DNA of 64,000 nt, from the NCBI RefSeq assembly GCF_036373705.1, contig NC_089868.1, positions 15,544,520 to 15,608,519 on the forward strand, read 5' to 3'. Numbering within the stretch: the stretch's first letter is position 1; the number at the start of each line of letters is the position of its first letter. Shown here in pieces: positions 45,691 to 57,100 of the stretch. The notes under the pieces are model-generated. The model worked only from the letters and a program-made list of their open reading frames with translations. It searched no databases and was not told the DNA's origin. This DNA comes from Amia ocellicauda. Lineage: Eukaryota > Chordata > Actinopteri > Amiiformes > Amiidae. The position numbers and the translations under genes were made by a program.

Positions 45691-48072
45691 TGGGTCAGTG
45701 TGGTTGAGACTTCCTAGTTTTACCATGTAAATTATTACTGAAGCAAAATACATCAAAAATCATAATTCAGATGCAAAGAACATGAATAAGAAAAACATTG
45801 TGGTGTGTGGACATTTATTTAAGCATTAATGTTCTGCCATTTTGATTCAGAGGCTCTTATGAAGGAAATCCTATGATATTTCAGCCTGGATTTGTGATGT
45901 TCTTGTTTCTTGCATATCGATATGAAGTTTTAATTTTGTGTAAACCTACTGAGAACTGAAGAGAACTTGTACTGAACTGTTTTTTTGCAAAGTTTATGAA
46001 TAATAATAATATTTATGAATCCAATCAATCTTGATTTCAGGATGGCAGAAAAAAGCAGGTCGGGGTTGAGGCCTATATGACCCCTAATACAGGCAGTTTC
46101 GATCCCTCGCTTTCTTTGGCATTTGAGTGCTGGATGTAGCTTTATTTATCCATGCCTAATATCAACACAACTAGTGAGCAGAAATGCCAAATTAATTTGA
46201 GGGAAATGTTTGTTATTTGTATTTTTATTTTTTATTGAGAAAAGAAACCTATTAATGAGTTTGTATGATTCCAGCTATAATGTTTTTGCACTCCCTTCTT
46301 TATACTGGTGCAGTGGTGGTAAAGCTGCAGTTTCATGAAAATGTCCACTTGCAGCTTTAGTATTCAGGTCCTTAGTCTTTCAAGCTCAGAAACAAAGTAC
46401 TGCACTGACCAACATATCATTTTGTGTACAGTATCACTTCCATGGGGGGGAAAAACACATTCAAAGAACAGAAAAATGCTGTTTTCCAATGTCATTAATA
46501 GGATCTCATACTTCACTCCCATATTTCCAGAAGCACTAAATTAATGAGTAAGGTGTTCCATCAATGTCCTGTATTAGCTAATTAATTCATTTGCTGGTTT
46601 TAATTAAGGAGTTACACATCTTATGGAGAAAAATGGCAAAAGCAAGGAGCCATAAAGACATGAAGTCATTCAAGCATGTTTGTGAAGTCAAGTAATGATT
46701 CCAAGAGGTAGGACTAAGGCAAGAGAAGTCTCCACCTGAGCCTCTTCCAGTCACATTGATCACATTTACCCTGGGGGACCAGTGTCTTTAATCAATACCA
46801 CCTCCCTCACTGGGTAGGTAAAGCTTAAAGGGCCCATTAGGTGCTCCAGTTCCTTCTGTGCAAATGGTTTAAATAAAGGCTGGGGAAAACCAACATGACC
46901 ATTGTTAAAAGCTTGCAATGGGTTGTATTTTTATTAAGTGAGCACTTTTCTTTTGGTTTGCCAGAGCAGGGATTCAGAAATTATATTAAAAAAAACTCCC
47001 ACCTCTTCATTTTATAGAAAATCTTGAACTATTAAACTTCATGTGCCTTAAAAAGTCAATTTGAAATTGTGCCACCTGGTGTTGGTAATGTAGATTTTCA
47101 CCTAAGTAGGGGGAAATACATTGAGCTTCATGAGTTTCTCTCTACTGCCATCAGACATTGCAATAGCCAGAGTGGTTAAAAGTGTTAAAGTGAGTGGGCT
47201 CAACCCAAGTCATGACTGATGCAGAATGGATTTTTAATGTATGCTTTGGGGTGGCAGAAAGTGTTCTAGATTAGAACAAATATCTAAATGCTGTCCTAGG
47301 CCCCGAGGTCATGGCTGTCCCTCCCTACTTGCAAGATGTATTAGATGGTTGATGGGAACAATTACTGGGATGGTTCAAATAAATTGGATTAGGAGAGCTA
47401 AATGGTCAGGAGGGGACAAATAGAAACCTAAAACTCAAACAAGATCAGTTGTTTTTCCATCCTTTGAGATTCCAGTTATAAAGCACCGGTTGACACACCT
47501 ATACTCCATAGATTTAACACAACGGAGCTGGGCAGGGAGATTCAAATGGGAGCCTTTTCAAGCTATTCAACCTTGTACCTTTATGGTACAATTACATTAA
47601 TAAAGTTAATTTAACTAGCTTGTTAAACTAAACTTAACTGATACCTGGGTATGATCATATAAGCTACAGCCACATTAGTACCAGTATAGATACAAATCAG
47701 AGGCTGAAATTTCAGAACAGTAGTTGGGGCATTTCTAAATACCACCACATATGTCACAAAAGGTAAATGGAAGTTTTTACAGACACTTCATTGTGCAGTA
47801 TTATTAGCTAAAGAATGAGCATTCCCAGGGGATGGACTTGACTGGCCCAGCTTGCATTCCCCATTTCTGAAGCTGGTCTGTCCAAGTATTCCAACACTAT
47901 GCCACAGTATTATATAGGATGCCTGTTACAAGCTGTTCAAGATCAGGATTTTTGCAGCACTGTATTCGAGTGCTTGGTAGATTCTCAGTGCATTAACTGG
48001 GAACACTGCCCTCACCTGGCTATAACTACCAAGTTGAACAGTTTCACAACAAAAATGATATATATCAAAACC
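45691..48072. other. Intergenic stretch between the converging elovl1 and cdc20
   Basis: Neither strand shows a coding exon, RNA gene or clear repeat. It is generally AT-rich. A longer alternative elovl1 3' UTR could extend into it. Confidence 0.5.
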
Positions 48073-48078
48073 TTTATT
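48073..48078 (-). terminator. cdc20: Poly(A) signal AATAAA of cdc20
   Basis: On the minus strand AATAAA lies about 86 bases after the stop codon. This implies a short 3' UTR of roughly 100 bases. Confidence 0.6.
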
Positions 48079-48163
48079 TAAATTTACAGCATTAAAAACA
48101 GTTCTGCACTATACACAAGTCAAGGTGCTCTCGCCCTCCCTCCCCACACAGTTCATGCCGAGC

Positions 48164-51100
48164 TCAGCGGATTCCTTGATGAATGATGCTGCTGGTCGTC
48201 CTCTCCTTGGCAGCTTTCTTCTTCACAGAGTCCAGTTCAAAGCACTTCCACAGTCGCACGGTTTCATCAGCTGCAACTGCAGCCACTGTAGAGCCATCAG
48301 GGCTTAGGCACATGTTCAGAACACGGCCTTGGTTTCCTAAGCAAATAAAAATTGTTAGTCTGTGGCACAATCCAACACACAAACCAATTTACAAGAGCCT
48401 CTGTACTTTACAGGGAGCACAGAAATTGCACAATTCTACAGATGCACCTCCATAAGGTAACACCTTAAACACTGACTCACCAACAAGCTCTGTTACTTTA
48501 GCCATAGCAGGATATTTCCAAATCACCAAGTGATCATGTGCATAGCCATGGCCAGATACCAGCTCCTTGTAGTTTGGTGCAAAAAGTAGTGAAGAGACCT
48601 GGAAGGTAGAATAAACAAGCCAGTCATTAGTTTGTATTCAGTTGAAGACTACCAACCTATTGAGCAGGATTTAAGTCTTTGTTACAGACCTGTGACTGTG
48701 TATCTACAGCATGCAGACAGGAACCGGTGTTTGCATTCCAGATGCGGATGTGTCGGTCACTTGTGCCACCGCCGCTAGCAAGGATGTTGGGCTGCCATGG
48801 GCACCAGGCTAGTGCCTGAAATAAGGAAAAGATACCTTTAGATCAGTTGCATACATTAAGATCTGGGAAGCTGCAAATACCCAAGTGTTCACTAGTTAGA
48901 TTAATGAATCCAAATAAAGAGTCAGGGTAGCCACAGTACTTTACAGATTGACAAACTAAGATGCATTAACTAAAAACCAACCACATCTCCCTAAACATCT
49001 TAGAAAATACAGGATGTAAAAGTGCAAATCAAAACTACTCTTGCCTTAAGTTAGCAAATCGGTCAAAAGCTAGTAAACCATGCATTACATTTTCTCCCTT
49101 ACTTCGTTAGTGTTGTACTGCCCTTATTTTACACTGGGTTAAGACCGAGTAGTGGCTGAAACCCACACAGACATCCAGAATGAGAAAGTTGCCAAACTGT
49201 ACACAGTATGCTATAGAATACCACTAGATCCATTTTGATCACAGTACAGGAAATAAAGGACCAAACACCCATGAATTCATATGCAGACATGAGCACAAAG
49301 CATTCTAGATCAAATGAAAATCCAACACAATACAAGGGTGTGTGTGTAGAGGAGGCAGGAGTACAGATGTTAAACGCAATACACATTTACTGGCAGACAC
49401 ATTGAGAAACTTGTAGATTTTTAACTAAAGACTAGAGCAAGGCAGCCATGGTTCAGAACATACACCCTGCAGTCCCTTTTGTGGTCCCTCTGAACACAAG
49501 TGTAGATGCTGGAATAGACATTGTGGTACAGGCCAAAGTATCTTTATGCTGTGGGTTTGCATCTCTGGCATTTTGATATGCAGTTTTAAAAATCTCAGTA
49601 AGCCACAGAGCCTTATGAAGGTAGATAGTCTCAGGGGAGAGGCACACTATAATCTTAGGGAGCCAACAGGTTTGCAACCACACCAACTTTTAGCACCCAT
49701 CCCTAAGCAACAACACTACGGCTCTCTAGAGTCCACTTTGCAGGTTTATCAATACTTGGCCAAAAATGCACCTCCTCAAACAATATGCTGCAGAGTTAAG
49801 AACTGCTTAAATATTCAGAATGAATGTAGTATCTAAAGTACCAATAGCAGTCAGACATCGTAAAAATTGAGTGATGAGAAATGTCTAAGTGACCACACCC
49901 CCAAAAACTCCCTCCCCACAACTCACCTTCACTGCCCCCTGGTGCTGAGTGAAGGTGTGCAGTGGAGAGTTGACCGCTGCTGCCCGTACATCTGGCCACA
50001 CAAACACCACATTGTCATTGCCTCCACTGGCCAGGCACTTTCCATCTGGGGACCACTTGAGCCCACAGACCTCCTGCGTGTGTCCAATCAGGGTGTGTAT
50101 GTGGTGATCAGCCACCCTGACGTCATGGTGATGGATCTGCCCAGACCGGGAACCACTGACAACAGAAAACACGTCTCCATTACTGCTAGTCCATAAACTG
50201 TACAAGTGTGGCAAGTCTAGTCAGTTTAAACTGTTCATTACAGTTACACAAGTAGTCAAGTATGGTTAATGAGATTTGTTGCCAAATGTTAAAGAACCTT
50301 TAAAATTATTTACACTGTGCATAGCTCGACATTCACAAAAATATCAATTGTTCCTTTTTAATTTGAATGCTATGAGCATTGAAGTACTAGCATTACATTT
50401 ATGGAGAAGCACCTCAAGAATGCCTTTTAAAACCCAGTTACCTTGACAGAATGTGATCATTCCAGCTCAGAGACCCCACTCGCGCAGAGTGACTGGCCAT
50501 ACTTCTCAGCCGCTTCTGACACTCTACATCCCAGAGCTACAGGAGATTAAACTAGTTAACCCACACTTTAAAAGGGATCTTTTATTGACATGCATTTAAA
50601 CTGAAGTTCTGTTGGTACATTGGGTTGCTTGTTCAGGAGCTGTGAAAATAAGTCTAGAAACAGTCAAATTCAATAGTCACCTGCACTTTGGCATCACTTG
50701 TCCCTACTGCCAGGAAGTTCCCTTCTTTGATCCAACTGACAGAGCAGATGTAGTCTTCATCCCGTTCCATTTTCATTAGAAGAGTGATGTCCCCTGTGGC
50801 AGCTTGCCAAAGATACACATGATTGTGCAAAGCTACAGCCATATAATTCTGACTGCTCCAGTCAATTAGGTTCAAATCTGTAGAAACCAGAACAAAACTA
50901 AGCAACAATACAGCAAGGCAGTTGGAAATGTACCCCCCACCCCACACACTCAAATCTAAGTTAAATTCTCCAGAGGTTTGGGACACAAATGCATTTAGGA
51001 TACCTGATCTGCAGTTTTCAATGTTCCAGGTGAGCATTTGTTTCAGAGTAAATGCAACGATTTCAACTAATGACAATGAAAACTGATCAATTGATTTTTG

Positions 51101-52529
51101 ACGAGTTCAGCGAATTCAGGCATTTAAAGCCCAGTTAGAACAAGTGTACACCACAGAGCAAGCTACTGCAGAACAAGTGTACTGGAGTAAATGGGAAGGA
51201 AAGCCCCAAATTACTGGTGGAATTGGTTTAAATCTAGCCAAGTCAACCCAATAGTCAGAGGAAAAAAATACTAGCTTTCACCAAAAACATTTCCCCCACA
51301 AATAAGGATTTTTCACCTACAGAAATCATTTCGAAGATCAGGAGCATCCAGGATTCTGTCAGGCACTGAGGAGATGTATCTGTTGGTCTTCTTAGTCGAC
51401 ACTGGAGTGGCCCCCTGGCTATAGAGTACTTTAAGGTTATTCTGATAGCCTGTGGAAAGGTTGGGAAGAGAAGAAAAAGCTCCAGTTGTATTATGGCCTC
51501 ACAGAAAACACATTTAGATAAATCCCATCATTTATACCAAAAACCACTAGTTTACTGTACAAGTTGAAGTACTTTACCCAGTTGCCTCCTCATACAATAA
51601 AGCCATGCGTGACCAAGTTAAAAACTGATCTTTATTAAGAAAAGATTTAAACCACCCAATGCAAGATTTTAAGGCATGCTTAATTGAGAAAGCCATAAGT
51701 CTTTAAAACATTACCCTCTGTACACTGCAACATCAAACCTATTAAAATAAAGTGTACTAGTTACTGAAACCATAATCTACAAGAATCCTCGGAAGATTTG
51801 GCAATTCCATATATTTTTTCTAAATAAAGCAAGCCTGACAATTTAGTCATATTGGCATCTTTAAAATCGACGACAAAATTAACTAATTGAGGTTTTGCAG
51901 ACATTAAAAATTACCTTCTGGTGCATTCAAAGCCTTTCCTCCTAAATGCAAAATCTTAGCTTCTTCTACGTCATAACCATTGAGGTTAACAGACCAAGCT
52001 TTCTGATTGCCCTATGGAGAAGAAATTGGTTAGATAAGGCGTCTCCATCATACACAAATCCAGTTCTTGAAGAGTTCAGTAGAAACGCTTACTGGAGATA
52101 CATTGGGGTCCACTGGCTCATTCTCTTTACTTAGCAGGAAGGTTGCCACATCCATCTGTTTAGTGTTTCTCTGTGGGATGAACCGGTCTCCCCCTGCCTT
52201 GGAGGGGGTATTCTGGGTCTTGCTGCTGTTCTTGCCTGTAAATGAAGATTTTTGCCCAAATAAACCAAGCCATGTGTGCAGAGAAGGCAAAACCAACTCT
52301 TATTGAATACAGTAAATTGACAGAGGCCAATACCTGGAGTCTTCCCAGGCGTCTTGGACATGCTGACCGACCGGTTCATGGAGTGGCTGGACTTGCCCGG
52401 GGAGCCGCTGGTGTTGGACCCGGATGCGGAGCTGGCCTTGCGCTGCCACCTGGCCGTCGGGGCGTTAGAGAGGGGCATGTCCAGCTTCAGGATGCTGTGC
52501 ACGTCATTCTCAAAGACGAACTGCGCCAT
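48164..52529 (-). CDS. cdc20: Cell division cycle 20, APC/C activator, complete, 10 coding exons
   Basis: Minus-strand coding exons are 52529-52334, 52235-52093, 52011-51915, 51449-51321, 50877-50681, 50536-50442, 50155-49927, 48815-48690, 48598-48481 and 48336-48164. All are GT-AG and in phase, giving 500 residues (human 499). CDC20 recruits substrates to the anaphase-promoting complex and is the target of the spindle checkpoint. Visible elements are the N-terminal [14 protein letters not shown], the C-box DRFIPQR (82-88), the KEN box (102-104), the Mad2-interaction region KILHL (132-136), a seven-blade WD40 propeller from about residue 185 to 475, and the C-terminal QGIR tail that docks on APC3. 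Oddities: the proline usual a few residues after KIL(R)L is alanine (140), and histidines usual at blade starts are Q402 and N445. Reading frames and splice sites are otherwise intact, so this looks like a functional gene. Confidence 0.96.
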
Positions 52530-52999
52530 GTTGTCAGATAGTCGGTGTACCTATACATAAATGCATGCTTCAGACATTGCACATGCATACTTAAAACACG
52601 CAATATCACGCCATCTTTAGATCACGTAGTGGAACCCAAGTATGAATACCGACATGCAATAAGTACACTGTTGAAACACTGAACACTTGAAGGCGTTATT
52701 TAACATCGGTTAAATTAGTAACAAGCAAAATATCCACTTTTCTCCCCCAAGCAGAAGAACCAAGATCCGATCAAAAGGAGGAACGATGACCAGTTTGGAG
52801 GAACACTGGGCCGATACTCGAGTATAAACTACTGATAAAAAGCACTCCTGATGTAAAAAAATATTATTCAGCTGTTTTGTTTCTTTAAAAGAGTGAGAAC
52901 CCCAACATTTGAGCGGTTTAATAAGACAAAAACTCCATGTGTTTACCTTTTCTATCAGGACCAAATGTGCAGCTCTCAGTGATAGCAACGGCTCTCCCG
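52530..52999 (-). other. cdc20: cdc20 5' UTR: short leader, intron and noncoding exon
   Basis: On the minus strand the start codon is preceded by a 21-base leader to an acceptor (tatag|GTACAC, exon start 52550). An upstream noncoding exon ends at 52947 with donor AAAG|gtaaac. The transcription start is probably near 53000, just below the CCAAT/CHR cluster. Confidence 0.55.
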
Positions 53000-53345
53000 G
53001 CGTGCAATTTTAAACGTCCAACCAGGCGTGTTCTGATTGGTGGATTTCAAACTCGTTGGCCGGTTGCTGCGCAGCGGCGTGCTGTGCCCGGCGCTGATTG
53101 GACGTTGGCGTTGGGGGAGTGGGTGTGGCTAAATTACGACTTCCGCAGTCTGCGCGAATGGCTAGGGGAGACTCGTTCTGGGCGCGCAGATTTCCGCAGT
53201 CCTGCGCAGATCTTCGGAATCCCGTCTTTGCGATTGGTGGAGCGTCGCAGATCTGCGCAGACCTGCGGAACTCTGCTCTACACGAACGCGACCGTAGTGT
53301 TGGATTGTGGGAAATGAACGCAATTGGTTGGGATTTAAACACATA
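52995..53345. promoter_or_regulatory. Divergent cdc20 / cc2d1b promoter region
   Basis: CCAAT boxes in cdc20 orientation appear on the plus strand as attgg at 53036-53040, 53097-53101, 53233-53237 and 53323-53327. A CHR hexamer TTTGAA (minus strand, plus ttcaaa at 53046-53051) and a TTTAAA at 53009-53014 lie near the probable cdc20 start. CCAAT boxes plus a start-proximal CHR are the known NF-Y plus DREAM/MMB arrangement of G2/M genes, so cell-cycle control of cdc20 is inferred. Between the CCAAT boxes lies a 22-bp inverted repeat carrying NRF-1-like tgcgcag cores. cc2d1b transcription on the plus strand probably starts further right, before 54187. Confidence 0.6.
53192..53270. repeat. 22-bp inverted repeat in the divergent promoter
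   Basis: The left arm 53192-53213 starts ttccgcagtcctgcgcag and the right arm 53249-53270 is its reverse complement with 20 of 22 matches. The 35-base centre contains a CCAAT box (gcgattggtgg). A third, partial copy (ttccgcagtctgcgcg) lies at 53141-53156. Confidence 0.75.
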
Positions 53346-54186
53346 TTACGATATGATGATGATGATTATTATTATTATGCACCATACTAAGAACAATAAT
53401 AGTAAAGAGGAGTTTACCGCGTATCACGTCACAGTACGCAACACACGTTATTTCACATGAATTCAGATCAGAGGACCGGGATATGTGTAACACTTGTGTC
53501 GGACTTGACACACAACGCTGTGCGGTGTCATGTGAGACGGGGGTGTTGTCAGACGGGGTCACTGTTGACACCGCGCAGGAGAGACACCCGTCACATGTCC
53601 CGCCCCACGCCCGCGATCTGGACGCACAGGGAGCGACATGAATTAAAACACAACATTGGAGTGAGGTAGCACTTATTTCCGTGAAATCACTCCAAAGGGA
53701 GACGAGGGTGTGAGATACATACCAGCCCCCGAAAGAGGATTTGTACGGTAATGCATTTCAACATTTTACTGTATGTGGGTTAATTATGTTTCACCTTAGT
53801 TAGACTGTTGTTAATTTATTCTGGTGTCGTATCCAGTCACGTTATGATAAACGACACTAGATCTGTGTTTACCTTTTTACCCGATCCGAGGATGTTTCAG
53901 ATCTATTACAATATTATTTCACCTTTGACAAGAGCAGCCAGCGTGTTTGGTGTGTTGTTATTGTTCAGGCTTATACATCCAATTGCATCCACATATGTGA
54001 TCTGTACTGGTTTTATGTGGTATCTAAAAATAGTTCATTCCATGGTACATCGCTATATATCAGGTTGAGCTTTTTTCTACTGAACACTACTTATCATATA
54101 AAAACAGTGTTGTTGTTGTTTCTCTCCTAAATAGTTTTTCCATACGAGGTTTTCCCCTCTGGAGTGTGGCCGCCTGTTGAGTCGAC
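53346..54186 (+). other. cc2d1b: cc2d1b upstream region with probable 5' UTR
   Basis: The sequence contains (ATT)n near 53365-53376, then CpG-bearing sequence to about 53750, then AT-rich sequence. A weak donor-like ttgtacg|gtaatg at about 53747 and an acceptor-like cctaaatag near 54134 could bound a 5' UTR intron. Neither can be proven from sequence alone. Confidence 0.35.
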
Positions 54187-57100
54187 ATGCTGGGCAGGAA
54201 GAATAAGCGAGCTCCCCTGCCTAAAGGCCAAGGTGCTGCAGCAGCCAAACAGGTGGCGTTCAACACGGAAACACCGTCATTACTCATCTTTTATAATATC
54301 ATAAACAAAGAATGGGCTTGTGTTGTATAGCTGACACTGTGCATTACGATAAAAACGTTTCCTGGTTACATTTTTCACTGCAACATGATACACACACACA
54401 CACACGTAAATAATATGTGTTTGTGTGAGTTTTATTTCATTAACATGTAAATACAAGACTGACAATCGCCAGTACTCGCTTACTGTTTAGTTTCACTACA
54501 TAGAAAGTAAATATGTATTTAGCAAAATTTTAATATATCTAAATGAAATGGTAGACACTAGCTAGTACTCTAAATTAAATGTACTGATATGAGAACGTGA
54601 ATGCAATCTGAAGGTAATAAACAGTTGTAGGACGGATAATGAGGAATAGTTTATTTTAATTTTAATGCAGCCATCAGTTTGGTTTGGTATCTAATCCATA
54701 GTTTAAAAAGAAGGAATTAATGTGCTGTCCCTCCTGTGATCCCTGGTGACAGATGGGGCTGTTCATGGATTTCAGTCCAGAGGAGATGATGACGGACCTG
54801 GAGGGTAATCTTGACGACCCAGACTTGGAGGTGGAGTTTGCGGCCATTGTTGGAAATAAATCCTCTGGTAGTGGGAAACCAAAACCCAAAGGCAAGAGTA
54901 AGTGAAGAGCCTAAGCTACACTTTTTGAATCCATTCATTCATGTTTTTCAGGCATACACCGATCAGCCATAACATTATGACCACCGACAGGTGAAGTGAA
55001 TAACACTGATAATCGCGTTATCATGGCACCTGTCAGTGGGTGGGATATATTAGGCAGCAAGTGAACATTTTGTCCTCAAAGTTGATGTGTTAGAAGCAGG
55101 AAAAATGGGCAGCGTAAGGATCTGAGGACTTTGACAAGGGCCAAATTGTGATGGCTAGACGACTGGGTCAGAGCATCTCCAAAACTGCAGCTCTTGTGGG
55201 GTGTTCCCGGTCTGCAGTGCTCAGTTCCTATCAAAAGTGGTCCACGGAAGGAAAAGCGGTGAACCGGCGACAGGGTCATGGGTGGCCAAGGCTCATTGAT
55301 GCACGTGGGGAGCGAAGGCTGGCCCGTGTGGTCCGATCCAACAGACGAGCTACTGTAGCTCAAATTGCTGAAAAAGTGAATGCTGGTTCTGATAGAAAGG
55401 TGTCAGAACACACAGTGCATCGCAGTTTGTTGCGTATGGGGCTGCGTAGCCGCAGACCAGTCAGTGTGCCCATGCTGACACCTGTCCACTGCCGAAAGCG
55501 CCTACAATGGGCACGTGAGCATCAGAACTGGACCACGGAGCAATGGAAGAAGGTGGCCTGGTCTGATGAATCACGAGTTCAAGGTGTTGACTTGGCCTCC
55601 AAATTCCCCAGATCTCAATCCAATCGAGCATCTGTGGGATGTGCTGGACAAACAAGTCCGATCCATGGAGGCCCCACCTCGCAACTTACAGGACTTAAAG
55701 GATCCGCTGCTAGCGTCTTGGTGCCAGATACCACAGCACACCTTCAGAGGTCTAGTGGAGTCCATGCCTCGACGGGTCAGGGCTGTTTTGGCGGCAAATG
55801 GGGGACCTACACAATATTAGGCAGGTGGTCATAATGTTATGGCTGATCGGTGTATATCCTAGTGTTTTGCTTGGGCTGATGAGAATTAAAGGAGTAGCTT
55901 CTTAGCACTTAGGAGCTGCTGTTGCAATGTTGGTTGTTTTAATACAGTGTTAAATTATATATAATCAAAAAGGTCTGCCAGAATTCCCCACTCAACTTGA
56001 GAAAAGCTAATGTGTGGGAAGAGAATATTTCCACTTCTTGAAGTTATTAAAGCTGTATTGTTGTACTGGTTTTCTATCTGTGCATGAAGGTATTTTAATG
56101 ATTGCTTTAAATGAGCCGTTTGTTTGCTGTGTAATGAAATACGTCTGTGTTTCATAGCCCCTTTACCAATGGAACACATTGAAAAGATGGCCGAGGACTG
56201 CATGAGAGATTTAGATGACGATGATGATGACGATTTGGAAAATGACGAAGACTTACTGGTGGGTAGGAGACAGTGAAACTTAAAGACAGTGTTTACAAGT
56301 CTTTTTAGTAGAGAAGGACTCTCGGTGTGAAAGGCATCTAAACAGCATCGTGTGGCTTTCTTAATACTGTGCCTTGTATAACATTTGCAGGCGGAGCTGC
56401 AGGAAGTGGTGGGTGAGGAGGAAGCGGAGGATGAGGAGGCAGACCCCACCAAAGCCTCAGTCACCATGGACACATCCCCCAGTGCAGAAAGGCCACCTCC
56501 CCCATCGGAGACAGAAGAGCAGGTATAAGCATCAATGGTGTGGTCGGGTGCAGTTTGTGCTCATTATTTGTACATTGCAGAAGTCATAAGTCTAATTCTG
56601 CAATAAATGTGGTTCATGAAGTATGCATAATAAAAGCTACAACCCTGTGATTAACCCTGTAAATTATCCAGTTTTTTTTTATAACTGGCTTTGTTAAAAA
56701 TATTTTAAGTTTGACTTAATCAAAAACGTTTAGGCCAATGATGATCTTTCTGTTTTCATGAAATTATTCATCTACTTTTGTCTGAAACAACTGAACATGT
56801 TCCCCATTTGATTTATTTTGCCTCTTTGAGTGAATGGCATCCACCTTGAAATTCAGTCATGGAAAATGTTTCTAGACGGGCAATACTAAATGAAAGAGCT
56901 CCTTGTTGGCTTTATTTAATTTTCATTCCAGCATTGACCTGTAGTTTCCATTTTCTATTTTAAATCTGCAAAACTCTGGGTGTAGTCCTTTGCCTCAAGA
57001 TCAGAATTACAGTGTGCACAGACTCTTTCTAAATGCTAAGGATTTCAGTTTCAGCATGGATGAGACATCACAAACTATCACAAAGGTTTTCTTGACCAGT

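Noticed and set aside
48816-49926. Possible snoRNA hosted in cdc20 intron 7
   Set aside because: The intron is relatively long, but I could not find a convincing pair of C/D boxes or an H/ACA hairpin arrangement by eye. A covariance search would be needed.
53010-53342. Open frames on both strands in the cdc20/cc2d1b promoter
   Set aside because: CpG-rich promoter sequence lacks stops by composition; no domain, and it overlaps the CCAAT/CHR cluster.
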